Shown here: one piece after another, positions 29,692-40,213 of the stretch
How positions within the stretch are numbered: position 1 is the first letter of the stretch
Layout: every line of letters starts with the position of its first letter
Origin: an uncultured Porphyromonadaceae bacterium
GTDB lineage: Bacteria > Bacteroidota > Bacteroidia > Bacteroidales > Paludibacteraceae
Assembly: GCA_949285425.1 (NCBI GenBank)
Contig: CASEAJ010000125.1
Coordinates: forward strand, 51,624-115,623
Direction: 5' to 3'
Length of the DNA: 64,000 nt
Position numbers and translations under genes: made by a program
The notes under the pieces: generated by a model
What the model was told of the DNA's origin: nothing
Databases searched by the model: none
What the model saw: the letters and a program-made list of their open reading frames with translations, nothing else

Positions 29692-32600
29692 ATGGATCGA
29701 AAAACAACTCATCGCAGAAGAATTATCGGTAAAAGGACCTGTCGTTTTCTTGAAGTTTTGTTCTTTTACGCATGTTTCGGCGTTATTTATGTAAACGCCG
29801 AAGATTTTAGAATTAATGGGACTGTTGTTGATAACAGTGGTGAAACATTAATAGGTGTGTCTGTGTTGGTTCCGGGTACAACTATTGGTACCGTGACAGA
29901 TATAGATGGAACCTATTCGCTGCTTGTACCATCTGCCAGTTCACAAGTTCAGTTCTCCTATATTGGTTACCAATCTCAAACGGTAGCAGTAAATGGAAGG
30001 AATACGATTAATGTAACCTTGTTGCCGGACAACTACATCATAGATGAAGTGGTGGTAATTGGTTATGGCACTCAAAAGAAGGAGACTGTAACAGGAGCTT
30101 TGGCTTCGGTCACAACGAAAGATCTTATACAATCTCCACAAGCTAACATCAGTAATGCTTTGGCTGGTCGTATGCCGGGGCTGTTCTCTATGCAGCGAAG
30201 TGGCGAACCGGGTAAAGACATGTCAACTTTGCGAATCCGAGGTATCGGGACGTTTACAGGTGACGATGGACAAGCTCCGTTGGTATTAGTGGATGGAACA
30301 GAGTCGGAAGCTTATGACCAGTTGGATCCTAATGAAATTGAATCAATAACGATATTGAAAGATGCTTCTACTACCGCTGTTTATGGGGTACGTGGGGCAA
30401 ATGGTGTTATTTTGATTACAACGAAACGCGGTAAAACAGGTAAGCCCCAAGTAAATGTTTCAACAAATTTTGCTCTGGAAAACTTCCCGTTTTTGAGAGA
30501 CAATATGAATTCTTACGAGTATGCCGTGTCATATAATCAAGCAAAATATAATGATTCATATGTAACCGGTAACTATACACCTTTATTTACAGAGAACGAT
30601 ATTGAAATGTTCCGGACGGGTGCAGATCCTATATTTTATCCTGATATTGATTGGTACGATTATATGTTGAAAGACTTCAGTCATCGCTCTCAAACCAATG
30701 TTAACATAAGTGGTGGTACTGATAAGGTGGGATATTTTGTCTCGTTGGGTTATTTTACTCAAGAGGGTATGTTGAATGATAAAATTTATGACCCCGGCTA
30801 TGATTATCAGGTACGCTATAAACGCTATAATATCCGCTCCAATTTCGATTTCAATTTAAGTAAGAATCTTACTGTCAGCATTGATATAGGTATGCAAATG
30901 GGAGATTTGCGTAATCCGAATTATAGCATGGGAGGAATTATGGAGTCGTTAAGTTCTGCAACTCCAATGACTGCACCAGGAGTGATAGATAACAAGATTG
31001 TTAAAATATCATCGACATTTGGTTCAGGCTATACTCCTTTAGGACCGTTTGATAAGGGTTGGAAACGGGAATATGAAAACAACTTGGAAGGTACGTTGCG
31101 TCTCAATTACAAAATGGATTATTTATTGAAGGGGCTTTCTGTTAGGGGAATGGTTGCTTATAAGAATTATAGTTTGGATTCACGTACTTTTACATTGAAT
31201 AATCCGGCTTATACAGCATTGCGTCAACCTGATGGTAATTTGGTGTTTTATCGGACAGATCCATCTCCTATGCAGGTAGGCTGGTCTATTGGAAAAAATA
31301 GGCAGTTGGATGCAGAAGTAGGTATTGATTATTCACGGACATTCGGTGGACATGAAGTTAATGCTTTATTGCTTTACAATCAACGGAAACGTCATGATCC
31401 TAATTATCAATATCTTATTCCGTCTGGCTATCAGGGATTGGTCGGTCGTGTGGCCTATAACTACAAGAAACGTTATTTGGCAGAGATAAGTGTTGGTTAT
31501 AATGGTTCTGAAAACTTTGCCGTAGGACGTCGTTTTGGTACTTTCCCTGCTTATTCTTTAGGTTGGGTTATTACGGAAGAACCTTTTTTCCCGGAAAACA
31601 AAGTGCTTTCTTTCTTGAAAATAAGAGGTTCTTATGGTACTGTGGGAAATGATAAAATTGGAGGTGATAGGTTCTTGTACAGACCAACTCCTTATGAATA
31701 TTACAACAATGTATATTATTGGGGTGAATTTGGTGTCTCTCAGCAAGGTTACCGGGGTTCTCGTGAGGGAAAGATGGGGAACGAATTGATAACCTGGGAA
31801 AAGGCGACCAAACTTAATGTAGGGCTGGATGCTCGTTTTTGGGATGGTAAGATAGCCCTTACATTTGATGTGTTTAATGATAATCGTGATAACATCTTAT
31901 GGAATATGGGTACGGTTCCTATCATTGCTGGTTTTGAAATGCCTGCTTATAATTTAGGAAAAATGAAGAACTCTGGATATGATGGTGAAATTACCTACAA
32001 TGACAAAATAGGAGACTTTAACTTCTTTATCAGGGGAATGTATTCTTATGCTCATAACGTGATTGTATATCAGGATGAAGTGAAGCGGAATTATGATTAC
32101 TTACAAGTTACCGGTCATCGTTACGGCCAGTTCTTTGGCTTGATAGCAGATGGGTTGTATAATACCTGGGAAGAAGTGAATGATCCAAATAGACCGGTGT
32201 ATAATTGGAGTAACAATAAAATTCAACCGGGTGATATACGTTATGTGGATGTGAATGGTGATGGGAAGATTAATGATGATGATAAAGTACCTATTGGTTA
32301 TTCTAATATTCCCGAAATCACCTATGGTATTTCTTTTGGGGGTAATTGGAAAGGACTTGATTTCTCCGTACTTTTTTCTGGGGCAACAAATGTTTCGAAC
32401 AATCCATCAAGAAGAACTACACAAGGTTTTTATACGAAGACCGGTGCTAATAAGGAATTGTTGAAGAGTTGGTCTCAAGAACGTTACGAACAAGGGCTTC
32501 CGATTGAATATCCTCGTCTGGGGGCAGATGATGCAAGCCATAATTACCAAATGTCGACTTATTGGTTGGAAGATGCTTCTTATTTAAGATTGAAGAATGT

Positions 32601-32802
32601 GGAAATTGGTTATACATTTAAAAATCAGTTCTTGAAAGGGATAGGAGTAAATAGTATCCGACTGTATACAAATGGGAATAACTTGATTACGTGGTGTAAT
32701 ATGCGGCCGGGGCAAGATCCGGAAGCTCCCACAGGTCAGGCAAACTCGGAACCTTACCCTGTAACAAGGATATTCAACTTTGGTCTGAACATTAATTTCT
32801 AA
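29692..32802 (+). CDS. SusC-like TonB-dependent glycan transporter (pair 1)
   Basis: 1036 residues. A signal peptide is followed by a carboxypeptidase-D-regulatory-like domain (about 38-115, INGTVVDNSGETLIGVSVLVPGT) and a TonB-box-like region with EVVVIGYGTQKKETVTGALASV. A plug domain (LIQSPQANISNALAGRMPG, VDGTE) precedes a 22-strand-type barrel ending in FNFGLNINF. It imports oligosaccharides across the outer membrane with its SusD partner 10 bp downstream. Full-length and intact. Probably the first gene of a long operon through the second GH92. Confidence 0.96.
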   Translation: MDRKTTHRRRIIGKRTCRFLEVLFFYACFGVIYVNAEDFRINGTVVDNSGETLIGVSVLVPGTTIGTVTDIDGTYSLLVPSASSQVQFSYIGYQSQTVAVNGRNTINVTLLPDNYIIDEVVVIGYGTQKKETVTGALASVTTKDLIQSPQANISNALAGRMPGLFSMQRSGEPGKDMSTLRIRGIGTFTGDDGQAPLVLVDGTESEAYDQLDPNEIESITILKDASTTAVYGVRGANGVILITTKRGKTGKPQVNVSTNFALENFPFLRDNMNSYEYAVSYNQAKYNDSYVTGNYTPLFTENDIEMFRTGADPIFYPDIDWYDYMLKDFSHRSQTNVNISGGTDKVGYFVSLGYFTQEGMLNDKIYDPGYDYQVRYKRYNIRSNFDFNLSKNLTVSIDIGMQMGDLRNPNYSMGGIMESLSSATPMTAPGVIDNKIVKISSTFGSGYTPLGPFDKGWKREYENNLEGTLRLNYKMDYLLKGLSVRGMVAYKNYSLDSRTFTLNNPAYTALRQPDGNLVFYRTDPSPMQVGWSIGKNRQLDAEVGIDYSRTFGGHEVNALLLYNQRKRHDPNYQYLIPSGYQGLVGRVAYNYKKRYLAEISVGYNGSENFAVGRRFGTFPAYSLGWVITEEPFFPENKVLSFLKIRGSYGTVGNDKIGGDRFLYRPTPYEYYNNVYYWGEFGVSQQGYRGSREGKMGNELITWEKATKLNVGLDARFWDGKIALTFDVFNDNRDNILWNMGTVPIIAGFEMPAYNLGKMKNSGYDGEITYNDKIGDFNFFIRGMYSYAHNVIVYQDEVKRNYDYLQVTGHRYGQFFGLIADGLYNTWEEVNDPNRPVYNWSNNKIQPGDIRYVDVNGDGKINDDDKVPIGYSNIPEITYGISFGGNWKGLDFSVLFSGATNVSNNPSRRTTQGFYTKTGANKELLKSWSQERYEQGLPIEYPRLGADDASHNYQMSTYWLEDASYLRLKNVEIGYTFKNQFLKGIGVNSIRLYTNGNNLITWCNMRPGQDPEAPTGQANSEPYPVTRIFNFGLNINF

Positions 32803-32811
32803 ATAACAGGT

Positions 32812-34674
32812 ATGAAAACAATAAGATATATAGTAAAAGCTGCCATCCTTTATGGCATATTATTCGTCTTTTCCGCTTGCGAAGCAATGATGGGTGATTT
32901 TTTGGACAAACCGCCCGGAGTGGATGTGGATGAAGATGTTATTTTTTCTTCTCAACTTCAGACAGAAACCTTTTTGGCTACCATTTATCAGTTCGGTATC
33001 CACTCCAATTTGCCGTATTCGAATCAATTGGAAGGTGATTATAAAGAGGGTTATGCTAATCCGTCTTCTGCCTTGGAATCAACGGCAACTGATGAATCGG
33101 AAGGTTGTGCGGCTTGGTATGAAATGCAGCGTTGGAACAATGGTACTATTAGTGCCAATGCTACAGAAGATGCACGTTTCTCCTATCGCTTTCAGGCAAT
33201 TCGAATGATAACCGTAATGCTTGACCGCATAGATGAGGTGCCGGATATGTCGGAAGAATATAAGAATCAGCTTATAGCTGAAGTTAAGGTAATACGTGCG
33301 TTGAATTATTTGGAAATGTTGAAGCGTTATGGTGGTATGCCTATTATAGAATATCGCCTTGCCGTGGATGACAATTTAAGAATTCCTCGTAATACATTTG
33401 AGGAAACTGTTAGTTTTATTTTGAAAGATTGTAACGATGCTTTGAGTGCCAAGAATGCCAATGGTGATTATTCTTTGCCGATGGATCAGAGTGGTAATTT
33501 GAAGGGGCGTATTCATAGAGGAGTTGCTTTGGCAATAAAAGCCAAGACATTGCTTTATGCTGCCAGTCCGTTGTTCAATACGGCAACTCCTTTCTTGGAT
33601 TTTGGTGAAAATAATAAGTTGATTTGCTATGGTGATTATAAAAAAGAACGCTGGTTGGATGCGGCTATTGCAGCCAAGGATGTGTTGGTTTGGGCAGAAG
33701 AGGCCGGTTATCATTTGATTGAGGACCAAGGAGTCGATAAAAATTATCGTTATGCATGGGAAGTGTATGATAATCCTGAAATTATTTTTGCGGAAAAGGC
33801 TAATAAAAATATTGGGCGTTGGACTTGGCCTTGGGGTAATTTTTGTAAGTTCGCTCCGCCTAACAAGGGAGAAGGAGGTACAACTCCGCTTTTGAACTTT
33901 GTGTCGAAATATGAAAATCAGGATGGTACCAAGGCTCAGTGGGCCCCCGTTGGTTCTACCGGTTATGACCTTCAAGAAAAGATAAAGGGCTTGGATCGTC
34001 GTTTTCATCAATCCATTCTTTATAATATGGCTGAATGGAATGAGGATGTACCGGAGGCCCCTTTATATCAGGAAGCAATTCCATCTATAGAAAAAAGTAG
34101 TTCTGGTGCTATTTCTACTTGTTATGGAGGATTTTGGTTACATAAGCATTGTCCGTATGCTATAAGTGATCGGATTTGGTCTTACCAACCCAATTCTACG
34201 TTGTTTCAGGTGAATGAGTTTTATCTGCATTATGCAGAAGCAGCTTATGAATACTACGAAGATCCGGAAAAATCAGTTGATGGATTCGCATTGACGGTAC
34301 GTCAGGCTATCAACAAAATTCGTGTGCGTTCTGGGCAACCGGAAATCACGGTTGGAAGTACCGGTGCTTATGATAGTTTTCGTGAATTGATCAGAAACGA
34401 ACGTGCTATTGAATTGGCCTTTGACAATCATCGTTTTTGGGATATTCGTCGTTGGATGATAGCAGAACAAGAAGGGGTTATGCAAGGTGATATGATAGGA
34501 ATTAAAATCAATCTGATTGATCCGACAAACGTTGAAAGTGGAACCATAGATGGTGGATTTAAATATACTCCTTATGTGTTTGAAAAGAGAACATTTACGA
34601 AGAAGATGTATTTGCATCCATTTTCGACCGATGAAGTCAATAAGGGTTATCTTGTTCAAAATCCAGGTTATTAA
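32812..34674 (+). CDS. SusD-like glycan-binding lipoprotein (pair 1)
   Basis: 620 residues with lipobox FVFSAC, anchoring it on the outer membrane surface as the lid of the upstream SusC. RagB/SusD features include the TPR-like helices (VIRALNYLEMLKRYGGMPII), the C-terminal RNERAIELAFDNHRFWDIRRW motif and the closing YLHPFSTDEVNKG. Ten bp separate it from susC. Binds the substrate or its oligosaccharides. Confidence 0.95.
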   Translation: MKTIRYIVKAAILYGILFVFSACEAMMGDFLDKPPGVDVDEDVIFSSQLQTETFLATIYQFGIHSNLPYSNQLEGDYKEGYANPSSALESTATDESEGCAAWYEMQRWNNGTISANATEDARFSYRFQAIRMITVMLDRIDEVPDMSEEYKNQLIAEVKVIRALNYLEMLKRYGGMPIIEYRLAVDDNLRIPRNTFEETVSFILKDCNDALSAKNANGDYSLPMDQSGNLKGRIHRGVALAIKAKTLLYAASPLFNTATPFLDFGENNKLICYGDYKKERWLDAAIAAKDVLVWAEEAGYHLIEDQGVDKNYRYAWEVYDNPEIIFAEKANKNIGRWTWPWGNFCKFAPPNKGEGGTTPLLNFVSKYENQDGTKAQWAPVGSTGYDLQEKIKGLDRRFHQSILYNMAEWNEDVPEAPLYQEAIPSIEKSSSGAISTCYGGFWLHKHCPYAISDRIWSYQPNSTLFQVNEFYLHYAEAAYEYYEDPEKSVDGFALTVRQAINKIRVRSGQPEITVGSTGAYDSFRELIRNERAIELAFDNHRFWDIRRWMIAEQEGVMQGDMIGIKINLIDPTNVESGTIDGGFKYTPYVFEKRTFTKKMYLHPFSTDEVNKGYLVQNPGY

Positions 34675-34700
34675 ATTTATTAATCTAAACAAATCAAAAC

Positions 34701-37520
34701 ATGAAATGCTCGTTATTAAATAAAACATTCTGTGTAGGTTCTTTGTTGCTTTCGGCGTTTACGTTGTCGGCTCAGAACATGGCGACCGACACCGTTTTTC
34801 AGATAAAAAGAATTCCATTCCAATATACTCAGCAGGACTGGCAGTATACAGGAGCACAATCTGCTGTAAGTGGCGATGAATTGCATTCATTTACTACAGG
34901 TTTTGCAAATACACTGTACGGATTGATTCCAGGATTGACTGTCCAACAGAATGGAGGAGAAGCAGGAGCAGATTCTCCTACGTTAAACATTCGAGGATTG
35001 AGCACTTTTGACAATGGGAAAATCCTGGTTGTCATTGATGGGATTCCATCTACAGAAACTATGTTGAGTTTGTTGACACCGAAGGAAATTGAGTCAGTCT
35101 CAGTTCTGAAAGATGCTGCAGCGACAATCATTTATGGGCAGCGTGCGGCTAATGGAGTATTGTTGGTTACAACGAAGCGTGGAAAGGAAGGCCCGTTGGA
35201 ACTTAATGTGAATGCACAATATGGTGTTCAGGCTATTCCGAGAACACCGCAGTTTTTAGGCTCGTATGATTATGCAACATTGTATAACGAAGGTTATCTG
35301 AATGATTATGGAACATCATTCTATACACAGGAACAGTTGAACGCTTATCAAACCGGTTCGGATCCTTTGTATAATCCGGATGTCAATTGGTATGATGAAT
35401 TGCTGCGACCAGTCACTCCTCTTCAAAATTACAACATAACGGCTAGAGGTGGAAGTCAATCTGCAAGTTATTTTGTAGCTTTGAATGTGTTGAGTAATTC
35501 CGGTGTTTATAAGAAAGTGGGCAATCTGTCTGATATGACAGAAAACCAGTCTTATATGCGGTATAATTTCCGAACCAACTTGGATATACAATTGACACGT
35601 TATTTGGCTGCATTTGTTACATTTGGTGGTACTATTGAAGACAAAACAACTCCTGGGGTGAACGAAACAACAGATGCTGTTTTCGACCTTATGGCATCAG
35701 TGGCTCCTAATGCATTTCCTGTATCGGTAGGGGATGGGAAACCAGGTGGTAGTGCCATGTATCGTAATCCATGGTCTGAAATTACAGAACGTGGTTATAT
35801 GTCTTATAATGGAAGGGCAACACAAACGGCTGTCAAGTTAACAGGTGATTTGGGTTTTTGGCTGAAAGGCTTGAGCGTTTCAGCAGAAATAGGAATAAAT
35901 TCATATTTTAAATCATATTCGTCTAAAACGGGTGATTACATGCGCTATTCAGTTAGTAAGGGGACTGATGGAAACCCATTGTATACATCTTATGGCCAGG
36001 CTTCAGGAGGACTTTCCGGCAATGAAAAAAATGCCTCTCAATGGAGAAATTATGTTATACAGGGTGGTTTTAATTATAATAACACATTTGCGGGGAAACA
36101 TACCGTTAACTCAAGATTGTTGTTCTATTATGATGATACTGCCGAGACCAATAATTTTGGCGCTAATACGTATACTCTTTTGCCTTATTTGAATGTTGGA
36201 TTGGGTGGAAATGTTTCCTATGCATACGATCAACGTTATGTGGCTGAATTTACCTTTGGTTATTCAGGAAACAATAATTTTATGAGGGGTAAACGTTTTG
36301 GATTTTTCCCCGCAGGTTCGTTAGCTTGGATTGTTTCCAATGAACAGTTTTTGAAAGGGAGTTCCGTCGTTGATCATTTGAAAGTACGTGCTTCTTATGG
36401 CTTGACCGGGAATAATAATATAGGTGGAGCTCGTTTTATGTACAATCAGTTGTATGATTGGACTGGTTATAATATGGGAAAAGATAATGGTAGCAAAGAA
36501 GCTTACATTCAGAGTACTTTGGCTAATGAAGATGTTACATGGGAAAAGGAGAAACAATGGAATGTGGGAATCGATGTGACATTGTTCAAATCGTTAGATG
36601 TGCATTTTGACTATTTTGTTAAAGATCGTTACGATATATTGGCGATGCCGTATGCGACAGTCCCCGACTTTTTAGGTGGTACGCTTCCTTATATGAATGT
36701 AGGTAAGGTCAATAACAAGGGATTTGAATTCTCAGCCAAATATACGGGAGGAAATGAAAACAGTTTGTCGTATTTCGTAGAGGCAGGAGCTTGGTTCGCC
36801 CGGAATAAAATTGTATTTCAAGCAGAACAACCGCAATTGTATGACTATTTGTATTCAACCGGACATCGTATTGGTCAACCATTCGGAATGGAAGCGATAG
36901 GTTTCTTTAAAGATGAAGAGGATATAGCCAGTTCTCCTATTCAAATTTTCACCAATGTACAACCTGGTGATGTAAAATATCAAAATTTAAATGATGATCA
37001 GGTTATCGATCAGAACGATATTCATGCCATTGGATATACAACCATGCCGGAATTGACCTTTAGTTTACGTCCAGGAATCAAGTATAAAGGTTTTTATGTG
37101 GATATGCTTTTCCATGCAGCGGTGAACCGTTCGGTGTGGTGGAGTGGTAAGTATTTCCATGCCTTCCAAAATAATGGTAAGGTATCTGCAATCGCATTGG
37201 ATCGTTGGACACCGGAAACGGCAGAAACCGCAACCTATCCTCGCTTATCTGCAACAGACAACTTGAATAATTATAGAGGTTCGACTTTATGGTTGAAGAA
37301 CGGGAATTTCCTTAAATTAAGGAATCTTGAGATTGGATATGCATTCCCTGTTCAGTGGACGAAAAAGGTTGGTATGGAAGAAGTCCGTTTGTTCTTAAAT
37401 GGTACGAATTTGTTTTCCTTGGATTATATGCAGGGCATGATGGATCCGGAAGCTACAAATGGAGGTATATATTATCCGGCTATGAGGACCGTGAGCCTCG
37501 GATTGAACATCCGTATATAA
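34701..37520 (+). CDS. Short SusC-like TonB-dependent transporter (pair 2)
   Basis: 939 residues. After the signal peptide the protein goes almost directly into the plug domain (FANTLYGLIPGLTVQQNGG, LNIRGLSTFD, VIDGIPS, VLKDAAATIIYGQRAANGV). The carboxypeptidase-like regulatory domain and the usual EVVVxGYG segment of SusC proteins are missing; a short IKRIPFQYTQQDW stretch takes their place. The barrel ends in SLGLNIRI. Paired with the SusD 51 bp downstream. How it contacts TonB is unclear, since no canonical TonB box is visible. Confidence 0.93.
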   Translation: MKCSLLNKTFCVGSLLLSAFTLSAQNMATDTVFQIKRIPFQYTQQDWQYTGAQSAVSGDELHSFTTGFANTLYGLIPGLTVQQNGGEAGADSPTLNIRGLSTFDNGKILVVIDGIPSTETMLSLLTPKEIESVSVLKDAAATIIYGQRAANGVLLVTTKRGKEGPLELNVNAQYGVQAIPRTPQFLGSYDYATLYNEGYLNDYGTSFYTQEQLNAYQTGSDPLYNPDVNWYDELLRPVTPLQNYNITARGGSQSASYFVALNVLSNSGVYKKVGNLSDMTENQSYMRYNFRTNLDIQLTRYLAAFVTFGGTIEDKTTPGVNETTDAVFDLMASVAPNAFPVSVGDGKPGGSAMYRNPWSEITERGYMSYNGRATQTAVKLTGDLGFWLKGLSVSAEIGINSYFKSYSSKTGDYMRYSVSKGTDGNPLYTSYGQASGGLSGNEKNASQWRNYVIQGGFNYNNTFAGKHTVNSRLLFYYDDTAETNNFGANTYTLLPYLNVGLGGNVSYAYDQRYVAEFTFGYSGNNNFMRGKRFGFFPAGSLAWIVSNEQFLKGSSVVDHLKVRASYGLTGNNNIGGARFMYNQLYDWTGYNMGKDNGSKEAYIQSTLANEDVTWEKEKQWNVGIDVTLFKSLDVHFDYFVKDRYDILAMPYATVPDFLGGTLPYMNVGKVNNKGFEFSAKYTGGNENSLSYFVEAGAWFARNKIVFQAEQPQLYDYLYSTGHRIGQPFGMEAIGFFKDEEDIASSPIQIFTNVQPGDVKYQNLNDDQVIDQNDIHAIGYTTMPELTFSLRPGIKYKGFYVDMLFHAAVNRSVWWSGKYFHAFQNNGKVSAIALDRWTPETAETATYPRLSATDNLNNYRGSTLWLKNGNFLKLRNLEIGYAFPVQWTKKVGMEEVRLFLNGTNLFSLDYMQGMMDPEATNGGIYYPAMRTVSLGLNIRI

Positions 37521-37571
37521 ACAAAGGAAATATAATTGATATATAATAATACCAAGTAAAGATTTATATTT

Positions 37572-39320
37572 ATGAAACAGTACATATATATTATTTTATC
37601 GGTTTTCTTATTCTCCACCACAGCTTGTGAAAATCTGTTGGATCCGGAAATTGTAGTAGGGAATACCGAAGAACAGGTTTTGGTTAGTTTCAATAATACT
37701 GAGAAAACAGTTACGGGTGTTTATACCTTTTTGCCGAATGGGTTTTCTTATATTAACGGAACGTTATTGGCCGGTGCTTCCGACGAAGCGGAACACACAT
37801 TGGAGACAAATGAAGTCCAAACATTTAATCAAGGTTCATGGAGTGCTGTATACAATCCGGATAATGCATGGAAAAACAATTTTAGAGGTATTTATCATGC
37901 GAATCTGACTTTGTCCAACATAGACTCTGTAAAAATGGACTACTTACGATTGGATACAGCAATAACATCACAGACGCAGCACCAGATCAATTTAAAACTT
38001 ATGGAGCGTTGGAAATATGAATTGCGTTTTTTGCGTGCGTTTTTTTATTTTGAACTGGTGAAACGATATGGAGGAGTGCCAATCATAACAAAACCGTTGA
38101 TATTGACAGATGATTTTACGAAATATCCTCGTAACACGTTGGCGGAGTGTTTTAATTTTATAGTAGATGAATGTGATACGGTTGCTAAATATTTACCAAA
38201 AGCACAGGATGTTTCGGATATAGATTTAGGACGGGCCACAAAAGGAGCTGCTATGGCACTTAAAAGTCGTGCGTTACTTTATGCTGCCAGCGAATTGTAC
38301 AATAATCCTTCTTGGGCTGGAGGTTATGAACATCCGGAACTTATTTCCATGACAGATGAAAAGACGCGTCAACAACGTTGGCGGGAGGCTGCCCAGGCCG
38401 CCTATGATGTGATAAGTTCAGGAGAGTATTCGTTGGTTATGGGCGCGTTAGGAAGTAGTTATGAAACGGTGTTCAAAACGTTTGACAATAGTGAGGTAAT
38501 TTTAACCCGACGTTATGGAAACATCAATTCATTTGAATCGGCAAATTATCCCATAGGTTATAATGGTGGAAATAGTGGAATTACGCCTTTAGGAAATTTG
38601 GTGGACGCATATGAAATGAAAGATGGCAGTGATTTTAGTTGGGATGTGGATTCTTTGAAAAAAGATCCTTATTCTAATCGTGATCCACGTCTGAAGGCCA
38701 CAATACTGACAAACAATGAGTTGTTCGATGGTGGTTCTGCAGATCCTAATCGTCGGGTTGAAATCTGGGAAGGTGGACGAGATGGGAAGGGGGTTCCTCG
38801 AGCGACTCGTACCGGTTACTATATAAAGAAATGGATTGATCCAAGTCTGGATTTGTTACAAGGTCGTTCCAGTGCTCACAATTGGGTGCTAATACGTTTT
38901 GCGGAAATGTATTTGAATTATGCAGAGGCAGTAACGCATGGATATGGATATAATGGACGTCTTCCGGGAGGAGGACAAACTCCTTCTCAGGTGCTTAATA
39001 TGTATATTCGTCGTCGTGTAGGTTTGGGGGTAAAAAATGCACGTAATGAGGCCGAAATGATAGAAAATTATAAGCGAGAACGGCGAGTTGAACTAGCATT
39101 TGAAGATCATCGTTTGTGGGATTTGCGTCGTTGGATGGATGCTCCAGATGTGTTAGGCGGGCCTGTTTATGGGGTAAATATCACAAAGAATGAAGATGGT
39201 ACGTTCAATTACGAACCATTTAAGTTGGAAGAACGTGTGTGGGAAGATAAAATGTATTTTTATCCAATTCCTCAAAAAGAATTGACCATTGCTAATTGGC
39301 CACAGAATCCAATGTGGTAA
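37572..39320 (+). CDS. SusD-like glycan-binding lipoprotein (pair 2)
   Basis: 582 residues with lipobox LFSTTAC. SusD features: FLRAFFYFELVKRYGGVPII, ALKSRALLYAASELYN, RFAEMYLNYAEAVTHGYG and the C-terminal RRVELAFEDHRLWDLRRW. Quite diverged from the SusD of pair 1, so the two transport pairs probably take up different fragments of the same polymer (inference). Confidence 0.95.
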   Translation: MKQYIYIILSVFLFSTTACENLLDPEIVVGNTEEQVLVSFNNTEKTVTGVYTFLPNGFSYINGTLLAGASDEAEHTLETNEVQTFNQGSWSAVYNPDNAWKNNFRGIYHANLTLSNIDSVKMDYLRLDTAITSQTQHQINLKLMERWKYELRFLRAFFYFELVKRYGGVPIITKPLILTDDFTKYPRNTLAECFNFIVDECDTVAKYLPKAQDVSDIDLGRATKGAAMALKSRALLYAASELYNNPSWAGGYEHPELISMTDEKTRQQRWREAAQAAYDVISSGEYSLVMGALGSSYETVFKTFDNSEVILTRRYGNINSFESANYPIGYNGGNSGITPLGNLVDAYEMKDGSDFSWDVDSLKKDPYSNRDPRLKATILTNNELFDGGSADPNRRVEIWEGGRDGKGVPRATRTGYYIKKWIDPSLDLLQGRSSAHNWVLIRFAEMYLNYAEAVTHGYGYNGRLPGGGQTPSQVLNMYIRRRVGLGVKNARNEAEMIENYKRERRVELAFEDHRLWDLRRWMDAPDVLGGPVYGVNITKNEDGTFNYEPFKLEERVWEDKMYFYPIPQKELTIANWPQNPMW

Positions 39321-39357
39321 GAAGAACGGAATTTTTAAAACGTTAAAAAAAATAATT

Positions 39358-40158
39358 ATGTATAAACAGATTGCTTTAATATTTATTGTTTGTTGCTCGT
39401 TCATAGCTTGTGAGAGGGATGTGAATCCAGTACCGTTCCCTTATCCGGAAGGATTGATTTACTTCCCGGCAGCTGAATTGGAAGACATTTATACAATAAA
39501 CACTTTGAATAGTGATGACCTGCCTGGAGCAACTCCTGGGGTTGGAACTCATAAATATATTGCAGATGTAGCTGCTAATGTTTTTGAAATACCATTGAGT
39601 GTTTATCGCTCCGGAGTAGAACCAGGTGGAGATGTTTCTGTGAGTATTACGATGGATAATGATACTTTAGAAATAATGAAGTCTACTGGTACGTTGGCCG
39701 ATACTGTACAGGTTTTGGATCCAGCAAAGTGTAGTATACCGGCTTCTGTTGATTTAAAGTCTGGAGAACGTACGGTGCCATTCTCGTTAAAAGTGGACTT
39801 TGATTATTTGTTTGAAAATGCTCCGACACAATATGCATGTTGTTTGGAGATTGCAGGTGCACCGGCCAATCCGGAATTGAGTTCGCTTGTTGTTTTGATT
39901 GATACCAAGATGCTGATTCCCACACCGGGATTTACAACGGATATCGATGCGATGAATAAGAAAACCATTTATTTTTTGAATGAGTCGGAAAACATTACAA
40001 AGTGTATGTGGAATTTTGGAGATGGAAATACTTCTACAGAAATGTCTCCGGTTCATACGTATGCAGATGATGGGAAATACAAAGTAGAGTTGACAGTCGT
40101 TGGATTGTATGGGAATGAGGTGATGATGTCTGATTCGATAGCTGTGGATGACAAATAG
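39358..40158 (+). CDS. Surface lipoprotein with DUF1735-like N-terminus and PKD domain
   Basis: 266 residues from the ATG at 39358 with a lipobox (CSFIAC). The N-terminal half resembles the BT_3987/DUF1735-type Ig domain (VFEIPLSVYRSGVEPGGDVSV). The C-terminal half is a PKD domain (KCMWNFGDGNTSTEMSPVHTY). Immediately downstream of the second susD, the usual position of a surface glycan-binding protein, and that is the likely role. An in-frame ATG at 39289 overlaps susD and is not favoured. Confidence 0.82.
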   Translation: MYKQIALIFIVCCSFIACERDVNPVPFPYPEGLIYFPAAELEDIYTINTLNSDDLPGATPGVGTHKYIADVAANVFEIPLSVYRSGVEPGGDVSVSITMDNDTLEIMKSTGTLADTVQVLDPAKCSIPASVDLKSGERTVPFSLKVDFDYLFENAPTQYACCLEIAGAPANPELSSLVVLIDTKMLIPTPGFTTDIDAMNKKTIYFLNESENITKCMWNFGDGNTSTEMSPVHTYADDGKYKVELTVVGLYGNEVMMSDSIAVDDK

Positions 40159-40213
40159 GTTATTGTATATATTACAAGTGTTTTTATTTAACTTAAAGTA
40201 CAAATAAGATTTT

